A stretch of DNA of 64,000 bases from Fimenecus sp045594645 (GTDB taxonomy: Bacteria; Bacillota; Clostridia; Oscillospirales; Acutalibacteraceae), in assembly GCA_045594645.1 (NCBI GenBank), contig JAZNYY010000059.1, forward strand, positions 31,638-95,637. The letters are read 5' to 3'. Every line of letters starts with the position of its first letter. Position 1 is the first letter of the stretch. Both the position numbers and the translations under genes were made by a program. Below, piece by piece: positions 26,422 to 33,483 of this stretch. The notes under the pieces are model-generated. The model was not told the DNA's origin. It saw nothing but the letters and a program-made list of their open reading frames with translations, and searched no databases.

Positions 26422-26724
26422 ATGTTGAAAGAATTATTTTCATTAGCTGATAGAATAAAAGCATTGCGCAATCAATCCGGATTAACTCAATCTGATATTG
26501 CACGGTCTTTTGGAATTTCTCGTTCAAGTGTAAACGCATGGGAAATGGGTTTATCTGTGCCTTCGACTCAATACATTGTTGAGCTTGCAAAACTATTTGA
26601 TGTATCAACCGATTATCTTTTAGGATTAGAAAACACCTCTACTATTTCAGTAAAAGGACTTACACAAAAACAAGTTGCAGTTTTAATTGAAACGATTGAA
26701 TGCTTTAGAGAAAAGAATAAATAA
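26422..26724 (+). CDS. XRE-family regulator
   Basis: A 100-residue Cro/CI-type repressor. The helix-turn-helix is complete: RIKALRNQSGLTQSDIARSF, GISRSSVNAWEMG, VPSTQYIVELAKLFDVSTDYLLG. A short C-terminal helix follows (LTQKQVAVLIETIECFREK), perhaps for dimerisation. ATG 26422 follows GAGGTGAT; the earlier in-frame start has no ribosome site. It is divergent from the collagen-like gene with 143 bases between, so it may control that gene. Confidence 0.9.
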   Translation: MLKELFSLADRIKALRNQSGLTQSDIARSFGISRSSVNAWEMGLSVPSTQYIVELAKLFDVSTDYLLGLENTSTISVKGLTQKQVAVLIETIECFREKNK

Positions 26725-26761
26725 AAAGCGGCAGAGGAATCCCTCCACCGCAAGCGGTCCC

Positions 26762-26790
26762 CCTCCCTTTGACAAGGGAGGCTTTTATTT
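26762..26790 (+). terminator. Repeat-derived terminator of the XRE gene
   Basis: CCTCCCTT-tgac-AAGGGAGG followed by CTTTTATTTT. It is part of a CTCCCTC-family repeat that also has CCGCAAGCGG at 26742 and lies between convergent genes. Confidence 0.78.
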
Positions 26791-28004
26791 TATTGTCTGT
26801 AATCTTTAAGGAAATCCTCAAGTGCTTCCATTGCGTCGCGCAGGATATGTCTTCTTGGAAGATATATAATTCGTGCGTGGTCGGGTGTGGGGTAATTAAA
26901 GCCCCTGCCGTGCATAATAAGGATTTTCTTTTCTTTTAAGAAATCCATAACAAATTTTTCGTCGTCGTGAAGATTGAATTTCTTCATATCGAATTTCGGG
27001 AAGATATAGAACGCCGCTTTAGGTTTAACAACCGAAACACCGTCCATATTTGAAAGTGCCTCATAAACGCATTTGCGCTGTTCATAAATTCTTCCGCCGG
27101 GGAGCAACAATTCATCAACGCTCTGGAAACCGCCGAGAGCTGTCTGCACAATGCTCTGTGCGGGCACATTTGAGCAAATTCTCATTGATGAAAGCAGGTT
27201 AAGACCTTTAATATATCCCGCCATTTTCTTTTTATCACCGCTGACCAAAAGCCAGCCCACGCGGAAGCCTGCAACTCGGTGAGACTTTGAAAGTCCGTTA
27301 AAGCTTACGCAGGGTACATCGGGAGCGAGTGACGCCAATGCAGTATGAGTAAGACCGTCCATAACAAGTCGGTCATAAATCTCGTCTGCAAAAAGCATTA
27401 AATCGTGCTTACGGGCAACTTCAACGATTTCTTTAAGAACTTCATCACTATAAAGTGCACCTGTGGGATTATTGGGGTTGATAATAACAATACCCTTTGT
27501 ATTCTTGGTGATTTTCTTTTTTATATCCTCAACATCGGGGTTCCATTCATTCTGCTCGTCGCACATATAATGCACGGGCTTACCGCCTGCAAAATTCACA
27601 GATGCAGTCCAGAGAGGATAATCGGGTGCGGGCACCAAAATTTCGTCACCGGGATTTAAAAGTGCGTGCATTGACAATGTAATCAATTCACTTACACCGT
27701 TGCCAATATAAATATCGTTTATATCAACGCCCTTAACACCTTTAAGCTGATAATACTGCATAATGGATTTTCGTGCGGTAAAAAGGCCCTTTGACTCTGA
27801 ATAGCCCTCACATTCGTGAAGATTGCGAATCATATCGCGGATAATCTCGTCGGGGGCGGTAAAGCCAAACGGTGCGGGGTTGCCGATATTAAGCTTTAAA
27901 ATTCGCTCGCCATTAAGCTCCATTTTGACCGCTTCGTCCATAACGGGACCACGAATATCATAGCGGACTTCGTCTAATTTACGGCTTTTGTCAAACTTTT
28001 CCAC
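26790..28004 (-). CDS. PLP-dependent aminotransferase, AlaA-like
   Basis: A 404-residue class I/II aminotransferase close to alanine/glutamate-type AlaA. Landmarks are LNIGNPAPFGFTAP, GNGVSELITLSM, PAPDYPLWTA, INPNNPTGALYS, FADEIYDRL and the PLP lysine in GLSKSHRVAGFRVGW, with the phosphate/carboxylate arginine in ARIIYLPRR. It probably makes alanine from pyruvate and glutamate. GTG is the start, preceded by GAGGTGAT. It follows the rpmA terminator and probably has its own promoter, not identified. Confidence 0.9.
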   Translation of the reverse strand: MEKFDKSRKLDEVRYDIRGPVMDEAVKMELNGERILKLNIGNPAPFGFTAPDEIIRDMIRNLHECEGYSESKGLFTARKSIMQYYQLKGVKGVDINDIYIGNGVSELITLSMHALLNPGDEILVPAPDYPLWTASVNFAGGKPVHYMCDEQNEWNPDVEDIKKKITKNTKGIVIINPNNPTGALYSDEVLKEIVEVARKHDLMLFADEIYDRLVMDGLTHTALASLAPDVPCVSFNGLSKSHRVAGFRVGWLLVSGDKKKMAGYIKGLNLLSSMRICSNVPAQSIVQTALGGFQSVDELLLPGGRIYEQRKCVYEALSNMDGVSVVKPKAAFYIFPKFDMKKFNLHDDEKFVMDFLKEKKILIMHGRGFNYPTPDHARIIYLPRRHILRDAMEALEDFLKDYRQ

Positions 28005-28023
28005 AAAATCACCTCATAAGAAA

Positions 28024-28056
28024 AAATGGCGGACGCAAACAATGTGCATCCGCCTT
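28024..28056 (-). terminator. Terminator of the rplU-prp-rpmA operon
   Basis: GGCGGAUGCA and UGCGUCCGCC pair on the minus-strand RNA, with one G-U pair that would be a C-A mismatch on the other strand, followed by ATTTTTT. The direction is therefore clear. Confidence 0.85.
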
Positions 28057-28071
28057 TGTTTTTAACAGAAA

Positions 28072-28356
28072 TTACTGCTCGATAGCGTAAACGCTAACCT
28101 TTTTTCTGTCCTTACCCATTCTCTCAAACTTAACTTTACCGTCGATGAGAGCAAAGAGTGAGTCGTCAGAACCGCGACCTACATTGTTGCCGGGATGAAT
28201 GTGAGTTCCGCGCTGCTTAACAATGATGTTACCTGCAAGAACTGCCTGTCCGTCTGCCTTCTTAACGCCAAGACGCTTTGACTCTGAGTCACGGCCGTTC
28301 TTTGTTGAACCCATACCTTTTTTATGAGCGAATAACTGAATGTTGATTTTAAGCAT
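28072..28356 (-). CDS. rpmA: Ribosomal protein bL27 with cleavable leader
   Basis: A 94-residue bL27. The N-terminus MLKINIQLFAHKKGMGSTK carries the Firmicute-type leader ending LFA, which Prp removes in known homologues so that the mature tail can reach the peptidyl-transferase centre. HIHPGNNVGRGSDDSLFA is the family core. The ATG at 28356 lies inside the prp gene (8-base overlap), which places the ribosome site AGAGG within prp. Confidence 0.95.
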   Translation of the reverse strand: MLKINIQLFAHKKGMGSTKNGRDSESKRLGVKKADGQAVLAGNIIVKQRGTHIHPGNNVGRGSDDSLFALIDGKVKFERMGKDRKKVSVYAIEQ

Positions 28357-28672
28357 CAAAAACACCTCTTTCAAGTTTCAAGTTGTTAGGATACTGACTC
28401 TCTAATTCACCTAAATGTAAATAAAGACCGTCAGTAATTACTTTTGCTTTTTGGGCATCGTTTAAACTCATTTCGAATTTTAAATACCCGTCGGTAACTT
28501 CTGCATTTGCCTTAACTTTAATTATTTCTGTTATTGTATTTGCCGCCATATAAACTGCCGAAGAAACTGCACTGCACACAATGTCGGTGCCACACTCCCC
28601 TGCGCCACTATGACCGCTTAACTCAAACGAAACAATTGTATCTTTGCAAAACAGAAATTTCGCTTTTGTCAT
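28349..28672 (-). CDS. prp: Ribosomal-processing cysteine protease Prp
   Basis: A 107-residue Prp (YsxB) protease. The catalytic His and Cys are in SGHSGAGECGTDIVCSAVSS, the characteristic order. It cleaves the N-terminal leader of bL27, encoded by the next gene, and this matches the leader visible there. Its start shares one base with the rplU stop (TAATG), showing tight coupling. Confidence 0.94.
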   Translation of the reverse strand: MTKAKFLFCKDTIVSFELSGHSGAGECGTDIVCSAVSSAVYMAANTITEIIKVKANAEVTDGYLKFEMSLNDAQKAKVITDGLYLHLGELESQYPNNLKLERGVFDA

Positions 28673-28983
28673 TATGCGTTGATACCGGTAATCTCAACCT
28701 TTGTGTAAGGCTGACGATGACCCTTCTTGCGTTTCTCGTTCTTCTTGGGCTTGTAAGTAAATACAGTAACCTTTTTGCCCTTACCGTTCTTGAGAACCTT
28801 ACCTGCAACTGTTGCGCCTTCAACATAAGGAGCACCAACTGTGATACCGTCATCAGAACCAACTGCGAGAACCTTGTCAAAAGTGATTTCAGCATTCTCT
28901 TCAGCGTCAAGCTTTTCTACGAATACAACGTCGCCGTTAGCAACTTTGTACTGCTTGCCGCCAGTAACAATGATTGCGTACAT
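28672..28983 (-). CDS. rplU: Ribosomal protein bL21
   Basis: A 103-residue bL21 of the 50S subunit. MYAIIVTGGKQYKVANGDVV and the C-terminal KPKKNEKRKKGHRQPYTKVEI are family signatures. It leads the rplU-prp-rpmA operon behind a structured leader and a sigma-A promoter. Confidence 0.96.
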   Translation of the reverse strand: MYAIIVTGGKQYKVANGDVVFVEKLDAEENAEITFDKVLAVGSDDGITVGAPYVEGATVAGKVLKNGKGKKVTVFTYKPKKNEKRKKGHRQPYTKVEITGINA

Positions 28984-29075
28984 TTTTCTAACCTACCTTA
29001 AATTATAGACTCGCTATCGAGGGTGGAAAACTCACTTATAGTATGAATAGACATACTACCCCCTAATATGCGGCT
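28984..29075 (-). ncRNA. Probable L21 leader of the rplU operon
   Basis: The roughly 90-base untranslated leader holds a 7-bp hairpin TAGTATG-tctatt-CATACTA (29039-29058) and a short CTCG-atag-CGAG hairpin (29010-29021). Firmicutes commonly carry an L21 leader that lets a ribosomal protein repress its own operon. The assignment rests on position and structure only; a covariance-model scan was not possible. Confidence 0.55.
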
Positions 29076-29080
29076 TGAAT

Positions 29081-29109
29081 ATGATAACAAAATGTGCCAT
29101 AAAAGTCAA
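29081..29109 (-). promoter_or_regulatory. Promoter of the rplU operon
   Basis: On the minus strand TTGACT, 17 bases, TATCAT. Confidence 0.8.
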
Positions 29110-29176
29110 GAGTTATTTGAAAATATTTTTAATACAAAGTTATGTTCTGCGATGCAGATTATATATGTGTTAATTA

Positions 29177-29250
29177 TGTAGGGGCGCTTCACGAAGCGCC
29201 CGAAATAGAGAGAGCAAACTATAACGGGCAGTTCGTGAACTGCCCCTACA
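29177..29250. repeat. Complete two-hairpin TGTAGGGGC repeat
   Basis: Perfect outer ends TGTAGGGGC and GCCCCTACA bound two hairpins, GGGCGCTTC-ac-GAAGCGCCC and GGGCAGTTC-gt-GAACTGCCC, separated by an A/G-rich spacer. It is the clearest example of the family also seen at 4334, 10837, 39326 and 48341. It lies between divergent promoters. Confidence 0.85.
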
Positions 29251-29290
29251 CAGTTGCTACTTTTATATGAAACAAATATCAAATAAACAC

Positions 29291-29320
29291 GGCGGGAGCA
29301 ATCCCCCGCCCTACTTTTTT
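29291..29320. repeat. GGCGGG/CCCGCC hairpin with conserved TACTTTTTT flank
   Basis: GGCGGG-agcaatc-CCCGCC is followed by CTACTTTTTTATT. The same flank follows hairpins at 22522, 35420 and 42841. Here no gene reads into it from the left, so it is not an obvious terminator. Confidence 0.6.
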
Positions 29321-29321
29321 A

Positions 29322-29350
29322 TTGCAATTATAAGAAAAGTATAGTAAAAT
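29322..29350 (+). promoter_or_regulatory. Promoter of the nitroreductase gene
   Basis: TTGCAA, 17 bases, TAAAAT, about 34 bases before the ATG. Confidence 0.65.
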
Positions 29351-29384
29351 ACTTTGCAGACAATAATTACTTTGAGGTGTCATT

Positions 29385-30053
29385 ATGGATATTATGGAAG
29401 CCATGCAGTTGCGCCATTCGGTGCGCAGATATACTGATAAAAAAATTGAGGGCGAAGTGCTTGCAGAACTCGTGGCTGAAATTGAGGCTTGCAACCAAGA
29501 GAGCGGGCTTAACATTCAACTTATTACTGACGAGCCGAACGCATTCACGGGCGGACTTGCTCACTACGGGCACTTTTCGGCTGTGCAAAATTACATTGCT
29601 CTTGTAGGCAAAAAGAGTGCCGATTTGCAGGAAAAGGCAGGATATTACGGAGAACGCATTGTGCTTAAGGCTCAAATGCTTGGTCTTAACACCTGCTGGG
29701 TAGCACTCACATTCAGTAAGCGCAAGGCAAAATACAAGGTAGGCAAGGGTGAAAAGCTTGTTTGCGTGATTTCAGTAGGCTACGGCGAAAATCACGGTAA
29801 GCCTCACAAAAATAAATTTATTGATTCACTTTGCAAATTCTACGGAGATATGCCTGCGTGGTTTATGGACGGTGTTCAGGCGGCAATGCTTGCCCCCACT
29901 GCCACAAATCAGCAAAAGTTCTGTTTTCACCTGCTTGACGGCGGTAAGGTAAGAGCTGAAGAAACCGGCGGATTTTACTCTAAGGTAGATTTAGGTATTG
30001 TAAAATACCATTTTGAAATCGGTGCAGGTAAAGAAAATTTTGAATTTGTGTAA
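29385..30053 (+). CDS. Nitroreductase-family protein
   Basis: A 222-residue FMN-dependent nitroreductase-like protein. The N-terminal AMQLRHSVRRYTDKKI is the usual FMN-phosphate motif, and the later AAMLAPTATNQQKFCF fits the second flavin segment. Its layout (FSAVQNYIALVG, GERIVLKAQMLGLNTCWV) resembles the TM1586-type subgroup. The substrate is unknown. A GAGGTG ribosome site and a clear promoter precede it, and a terminator follows, so it is a single-gene unit. Confidence 0.87.
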   Translation: MDIMEAMQLRHSVRRYTDKKIEGEVLAELVAEIEACNQESGLNIQLITDEPNAFTGGLAHYGHFSAVQNYIALVGKKSADLQEKAGYYGERIVLKAQMLGLNTCWVALTFSKRKAKYKVGKGEKLVCVISVGYGENHGKPHKNKFIDSLCKFYGDMPAWFMDGVQAAMLAPTATNQQKFCFHLLDGGKVRAEETGGFYSKVDLGIVKYHFEIGAGKENFEFV

Positions 30054-30067
30054 TAAAGCAAAAAATT

Positions 30068-30098
30068 ACGGAGCAGACTAATCTGCTCCGTTTTGTTT
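30068..30098 (+). terminator. Terminator of the nitroreductase gene
   Basis: ACGGAGCAGA/TCTGCTCCGT, a perfect 10-bp stem, followed by TTTGTTTTT. Confidence 0.88.
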
Positions 30099-31076
30099 TT
30101 AAAAGTTATCCAATAATTCTTTATAGAATTCGCTATAATCGTCGCGTTTCTGCTCAGTAAATCTCATTGCTTCTCTTGGGTGACGGTTAAGCTGACCTGT
30201 AAACATATACTGCAAGTCATAGCCCCACATTACACCCTGTTCTTTTAAAGGAATCATATAGTTTTCAATGAATTTCAAAAGACTGAATATGCTGTATTTG
30301 GGATTTTTAAGGAAGCCGAGCATTAATTCCATTGCACAGTTACCCGCACCGCGTCCCATTGCCATTGCAGTTGCATCAACGAATGACACACCGTAAGAAA
30401 GTGTTTCAATTGTGTTTGCAAATGCAAGGTTTTGATTGTTATGACCGTGAAATCCGATTTTTTTACCGTATTTTTCACCGTATTCAAGGTATTTTTTTGC
30501 AAGCTCGGCAGCGTTTTCAGGGAACAGCGAGCCATAACTATCAACAAGATAGATAACATCAACCTTTGACTCACCAAGCATCTGAAGTGCGTCATCAATC
30601 TGGTTAAAACTTGCCTGTGAAATAGCCATAATATTGCAGGTTGTTTCGTATCCTAACTCGTTAAAATAATTAATCATTTCAACTGCAGTTGGAATTTGAT
30701 GAATATAGCAAGCAACACGAACCATATCGACTACGCTGTCTTTTTTAGGAATAAAGTCAGTTTTATAATCACATCTGCCAACATCAGCCATAACGGCGAT
30801 TTTCATATCTGAAACATTTTCACCAACAATTGCACGGATATCCTCTTCTTTGCAGAATTTCCACTTACCGTGGTCTTCTTCGTTAAAAAGATTACGGCTT
30901 GCGCGATAGCCGAATTCCATATAGTCAACGCCACATTTTATATTTGTTTTATAAAGCTCGCGAACGAACTCATCTGTAAACTCAAAATTATTGCAAAGTC
31001 CACCGTCACGGATTGTTGCGTCAAGCAACTGAATATCGTGACGAACGCTCATTAAACTACCTTTTCTTTGTGCCAT
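30099..31076 (-). CDS. Aldolase-type TIM-barrel protein, HMGL-like
   Basis: A 325-residue protein of the HMGL/DmpG aldolase superfamily. The metal-binding start LLDATIRDGGL (in place of DTTLRDG), DVIYLVDSYGSLFP and GFHGHNNQNLAFANT with the metal His pair are visible. Related proteins are 4-hydroxy-2-oxovalerate aldolases or are fused to acetaldehyde dehydrogenases or NTP transferases in surface-glycan loci; none of those partners is here. The product is therefore not assigned. ATG 31076 follows AGAGGCGAT; the longer frame lacks a ribosome site. Confidence 0.78.
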   Translation of the reverse strand: MAQRKGSLMSVRHDIQLLDATIRDGGLCNNFEFTDEFVRELYKTNIKCGVDYMEFGYRASRNLFNEEDHGKWKFCKEEDIRAIVGENVSDMKIAVMADVGRCDYKTDFIPKKDSVVDMVRVACYIHQIPTAVEMINYFNELGYETTCNIMAISQASFNQIDDALQMLGESKVDVIYLVDSYGSLFPENAAELAKKYLEYGEKYGKKIGFHGHNNQNLAFANTIETLSYGVSFVDATAMAMGRGAGNCAMELMLGFLKNPKYSIFSLLKFIENYMIPLKEQGVMWGYDLQYMFTGQLNRHPREAMRFTEQKRDDYSEFYKELLDNF

Positions 31077-31170
31077 TTGGTATCGCCTCTTTTGTAAATT
31101 TGCTTTAGCAGTTAAAAGTTTTAAATCGTGAATGTAAAGTATTATAGCATTGACAAAAGGGTTTGTCAAT

Positions 31171-31209
31171 AGAAAAAATAAAACTCCAAATCTGACGATT
31201 TAGAGTTTT
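31171..31209 (-). terminator. Terminator of tRNA-Arg
   Basis: On the minus strand AAAACTCTAAATC and GATTTGGAGTTTT pair with a tgac-type loop and lead into ATTTTTTC, immediately after the CCA end. Confidence 0.88.
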
Positions 31210-31286
31210 TGGCGCGCTTGACTGGAGTCGAACCAGCGACCTTCAGAGTCGGAGTCTGACGCTCTATCCAACTGAGCTACAAGCGC
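31210..31286 (-). tRNA. tRNA-Arg (CCG anticodon)
   Basis: A 77-base tRNA with encoded CCA. The acceptor stem is GCGCTTG/CAAGCGC, the D arm GTAGCTCAGTTGGATAGAGC, the anticodon arm TCAGA-CTCCGAC-TCTGA with anticodon CCG (codon CGG), and the T arm CTGGTTCGACTCCAG. All stems pair. A terminator follows directly. Confidence 0.96.
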
Positions 31287-31310
31287 AAATTAAATGCGAA
31301 GCGCAAGGTC

Positions 31311-31337
31311 ATTCGGCTCCCTCTGACGAGGGAGCTG
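31311..31337. repeat. Short CTCCCTC-family hairpin
   Basis: GCTCCCTC-tgac-GAGGGAGC lies just past the ychF stop and can serve as its transcript end, although no T run follows on the minus strand. Confidence 0.55.
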
Positions 31338-31343
31338 ATAAAA

Positions 31344-32438
31344 CTATACATTAAAACGGAAAAGAACTATGTCTCCGTCTTTCATAACATATTCTTTGCC
31401 TTCGGAGCGAACTAAACCTTTTTCTTTTGCATTCTGCATTGTGCCGTTTGCCATAAGGTCATCAAAATGGATAACCTCTGCACGAATAAATCCGCGTTCA
31501 AAGTCTGTGTGGTTTTTACCTGCTGCCTGAGGTGCTTTTGTGCCTTTTTTGATTGTCCAAGCTCTTACTTCGGGCTGACCTGCAGTAAGGTATGAGATAA
31601 GTCCTAAAAGATTATATGAACGCTGAATAAGCAAATCAAGTCCGCCCTGCTCAATACCCAAATCAGCGAGGAACATTTCTTTTTCTTCTTTATCAAGCTC
31701 GGCAATCTGTGCTTCAAGTTCTGCACAAATCGGCAAGGTTTCTGCGCCCTCAGCCTTTGCCAATTCACAAACTGCATTATAGCGGGCATTGTCGCGGATA
31801 TTGTTTGCGAAATCTTCTTCGCTCATATTACAAGCATAGATTACGGGCTTTGATGAAAGAAGTGCAACTGTTGACATAATTTCGCGTTCTTCATCGTCCA
31901 TTTCAACTGCACGGGCATTAATACCGTTTTCTAATTCGCCACGAAGACGATTTAAGAAATCAACCTCTTTCTGAAGTGATTTATCACCCTTTAAAGCCTT
32001 TGTGCTACGGTCAATTCTTCTGTCGAGAAGTTCAATATCAGAGAGAATAAGTTCAAGGTTGATTGTTTCAATATCTCTTTGTGGGTCAATGCTACCCTCA
32101 ACATGAATAATATCATCATTATCAAAGCAACGAACAACATGAATAATTGCGTCAACCTCACGGATATGAGACAAAAATTTATTACCGAGTCCCTCACCCT
32201 TTGATGCGCCCTTTACAAGACCTGCGATGTCAACGAATTCGATTGTTGCGGGTGTAGTTTTTGCGGGGTTATACATTTCTGCAAGCTTGTCAATTCTGTA
32301 ATCGGGCACTGCCACAACACCCACATTGGGCTCGATTGTGCAGAAAGCATAGTTTGCAGACTGTGCACCTGCGTTTGTAATTGCGTTGAAAAGTGTGCTT
32401 TTACCAACATTGGGTAAACCAACAATACCAAGTTTCAT
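31344..32438 (-). CDS. ychF: Redox-regulated ATPase YchF
   Basis: A 364-residue Obg-like ATPase. G1 is GLPNVGKSTLFNAIT, the NYAFCTIEPNVG switch region and FVDIAGLVKGASKGEGLGNKFL are typical, and the C-terminal TGS domain ends KEYVMKDGDIVLFRF. G4 is altered to CNMSEE, as in YchF proteins that prefer ATP. It associates with ribosomes in studied bacteria. An AAGGATGAG ribosome site precedes the ATG. Confidence 0.96.
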   Translation of the reverse strand: MKLGIVGLPNVGKSTLFNAITNAGAQSANYAFCTIEPNVGVVAVPDYRIDKLAEMYNPAKTTPATIEFVDIAGLVKGASKGEGLGNKFLSHIREVDAIIHVVRCFDNDDIIHVEGSIDPQRDIETINLELILSDIELLDRRIDRSTKALKGDKSLQKEVDFLNRLRGELENGINARAVEMDDEEREIMSTVALLSSKPVIYACNMSEEDFANNIRDNARYNAVCELAKAEGAETLPICAELEAQIAELDKEEKEMFLADLGIEQGGLDLLIQRSYNLLGLISYLTAGQPEVRAWTIKKGTKAPQAAGKNHTDFERGFIRAEVIHFDDLMANGTMQNAKEKGLVRSEGKEYVMKDGDIVLFRFNV

Positions 32439-32528
32439 TTAACTCATCCTTATATTTTAGTATAATTATTTCCAACGAAAGATTATACACTATTGCGGAA
32501 TTTTTTTCAATATGGTAAAATAATAAAT

Positions 32529-32606
32529 GTAGGGGTCGGCGTCCCCGACGACCCTAAAAAACAACAAATTAAATTAGAACGGGTCGTCGGGGACGCCGAC
32601 CCCTAC
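32529..32606. repeat. Perfect 26-bp inverted repeat before the tcdA-like gene
   Basis: The arms 32529-32554 and 32581-32606 are exact reverse complements over 26 bases, with a 26-base AT-rich spacer. The outer ends are GTAGGGG/CCCCTAC, so it belongs to the dispersed palindromic family. It ends only 15 bases before the predicted start codon. Confidence 0.93.
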
Positions 32607-32621
32607 GAAATGGTTAGGTTT

Positions 32622-33296
32622 ATGGAATTTTCAAGAACTGAACGGTTGATTGGTGCAGAAGCGCTTGAAAAACTTAAAAATACGAATATTATTATTTTCG
32701 GGCTTGGGGGCGTAGGCTCTTATGTTGCCGAGGCTTTGGCACGCTGTGGTGTAGGCAAGATGACGGTTGTTGACAAGGACACAGTTGACATTACAAACAT
32801 CAATCGTCAGTTATATGCACTTCACTCAACAATTGGCAAAAACAAAGCAGATGTAGCAAAAGAGAGAATTCTCGACATTAACCCCGAATGTGAGGTTACA
32901 CCGATTGTTAAAATGTATCTACCCGAAAATTCAGACGAATTTGAATTGAATAAATATGATTATATAATTGATGCCATTGACAATGTGACGGCAAAAATTG
33001 ATTTGGCGGTTAAGTCACAGGAATTGGGAATTCCGATGCTTGCATCAATGGGCACGGGCAACAAATTAGACCCGACAGCTTTTAAGATTACCGATATTTC
33101 TAAAACTGACACCTGCCCTCTTTGCAGAGTTATGCGCAGAGAGTTAAAGGCAAGAAATATAAAAAAATTAAAGGTGCTTTACTCTACGGAAACGCCCCAC
33201 AATGACGGTGAGCGCACACCTGCAAGCATTTCGTTTGTGCCGAGTGTGGCAGGGCTTATAATCGCAGGGGAAGTTGTTAAGGATTTGATAAATTAA
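32622..33296 (+). CDS. ThiF/MoeB-family protein, TcdA-like
   Basis: A 224-residue E1-like adenylating protein resembling TcdA (CsdL), which cyclises t6A to ct6A in tRNA. The ATP site is FGLGGVGSYVAEALARCGVG, the Arg finger and metal residues are in NRQLYALHSTIGKNKADVA, and DAIDNVTAKIDLA holds the conserved Asp. A CPLCRVMRRELK segment is seen. An open frame reaches back to 32493, but that part is encoded by the inverted repeat and reads as low-quality protein. ATG 32622 or 32610 is the likely start, with only a weak AGG ribosome site. Expression may depend on the hairpin. Confidence 0.85.
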   Translation: MEFSRTERLIGAEALEKLKNTNIIIFGLGGVGSYVAEALARCGVGKMTVVDKDTVDITNINRQLYALHSTIGKNKADVAKERILDINPECEVTPIVKMYLPENSDEFELNKYDYIIDAIDNVTAKIDLAVKSQELGIPMLASMGTGNKLDPTAFKITDISKTDTCPLCRVMRRELKARNIKKLKVLYSTETPHNDGERTPASISFVPSVAGLIIAGEVVKDLIN

Positions 33297-33472
33297 AACT
33301 AAATTTGCCCTTTGGGGCAAGTGAAGTTGACTATATCAGTAAAGTTGCTTCGCAGTGAATTTGCACCTTGCAGTGCAGTTACAAATTTAACTTAACTTTT
33401 GTTAAACAAAAACTTCACTCTGCAAGAACTTAACCATTCGTGCAACGAAAAACTTCGTTTAAAAACAGGGGT
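33297..33472. repeat. Hairpin-rich intergenic repeat block
   Basis: The 187-base gap between the tcdA-like gene and GH30 holds no gene. Short palindromes include TTGCCC-tttg-GGGCAA (33306), TGCACCTTGCAGTGCA, AACTTTTGTTAAACAAAAACTT and the recurring AACTTCACT/AGTGAAGTT pair. The first can act as terminator. The overall layout resembles a further repeat family. Confidence 0.5.
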
Positions 33473-33483
33473 GGGTAAAAAAT

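Noticed and set aside
32493..32621. N-terminal extension of the tcdA-like protein
   Set aside because: The extension is encoded by a perfect inverted repeat and does not resemble the family N-terminus; ATG 32610/32622 fits better.
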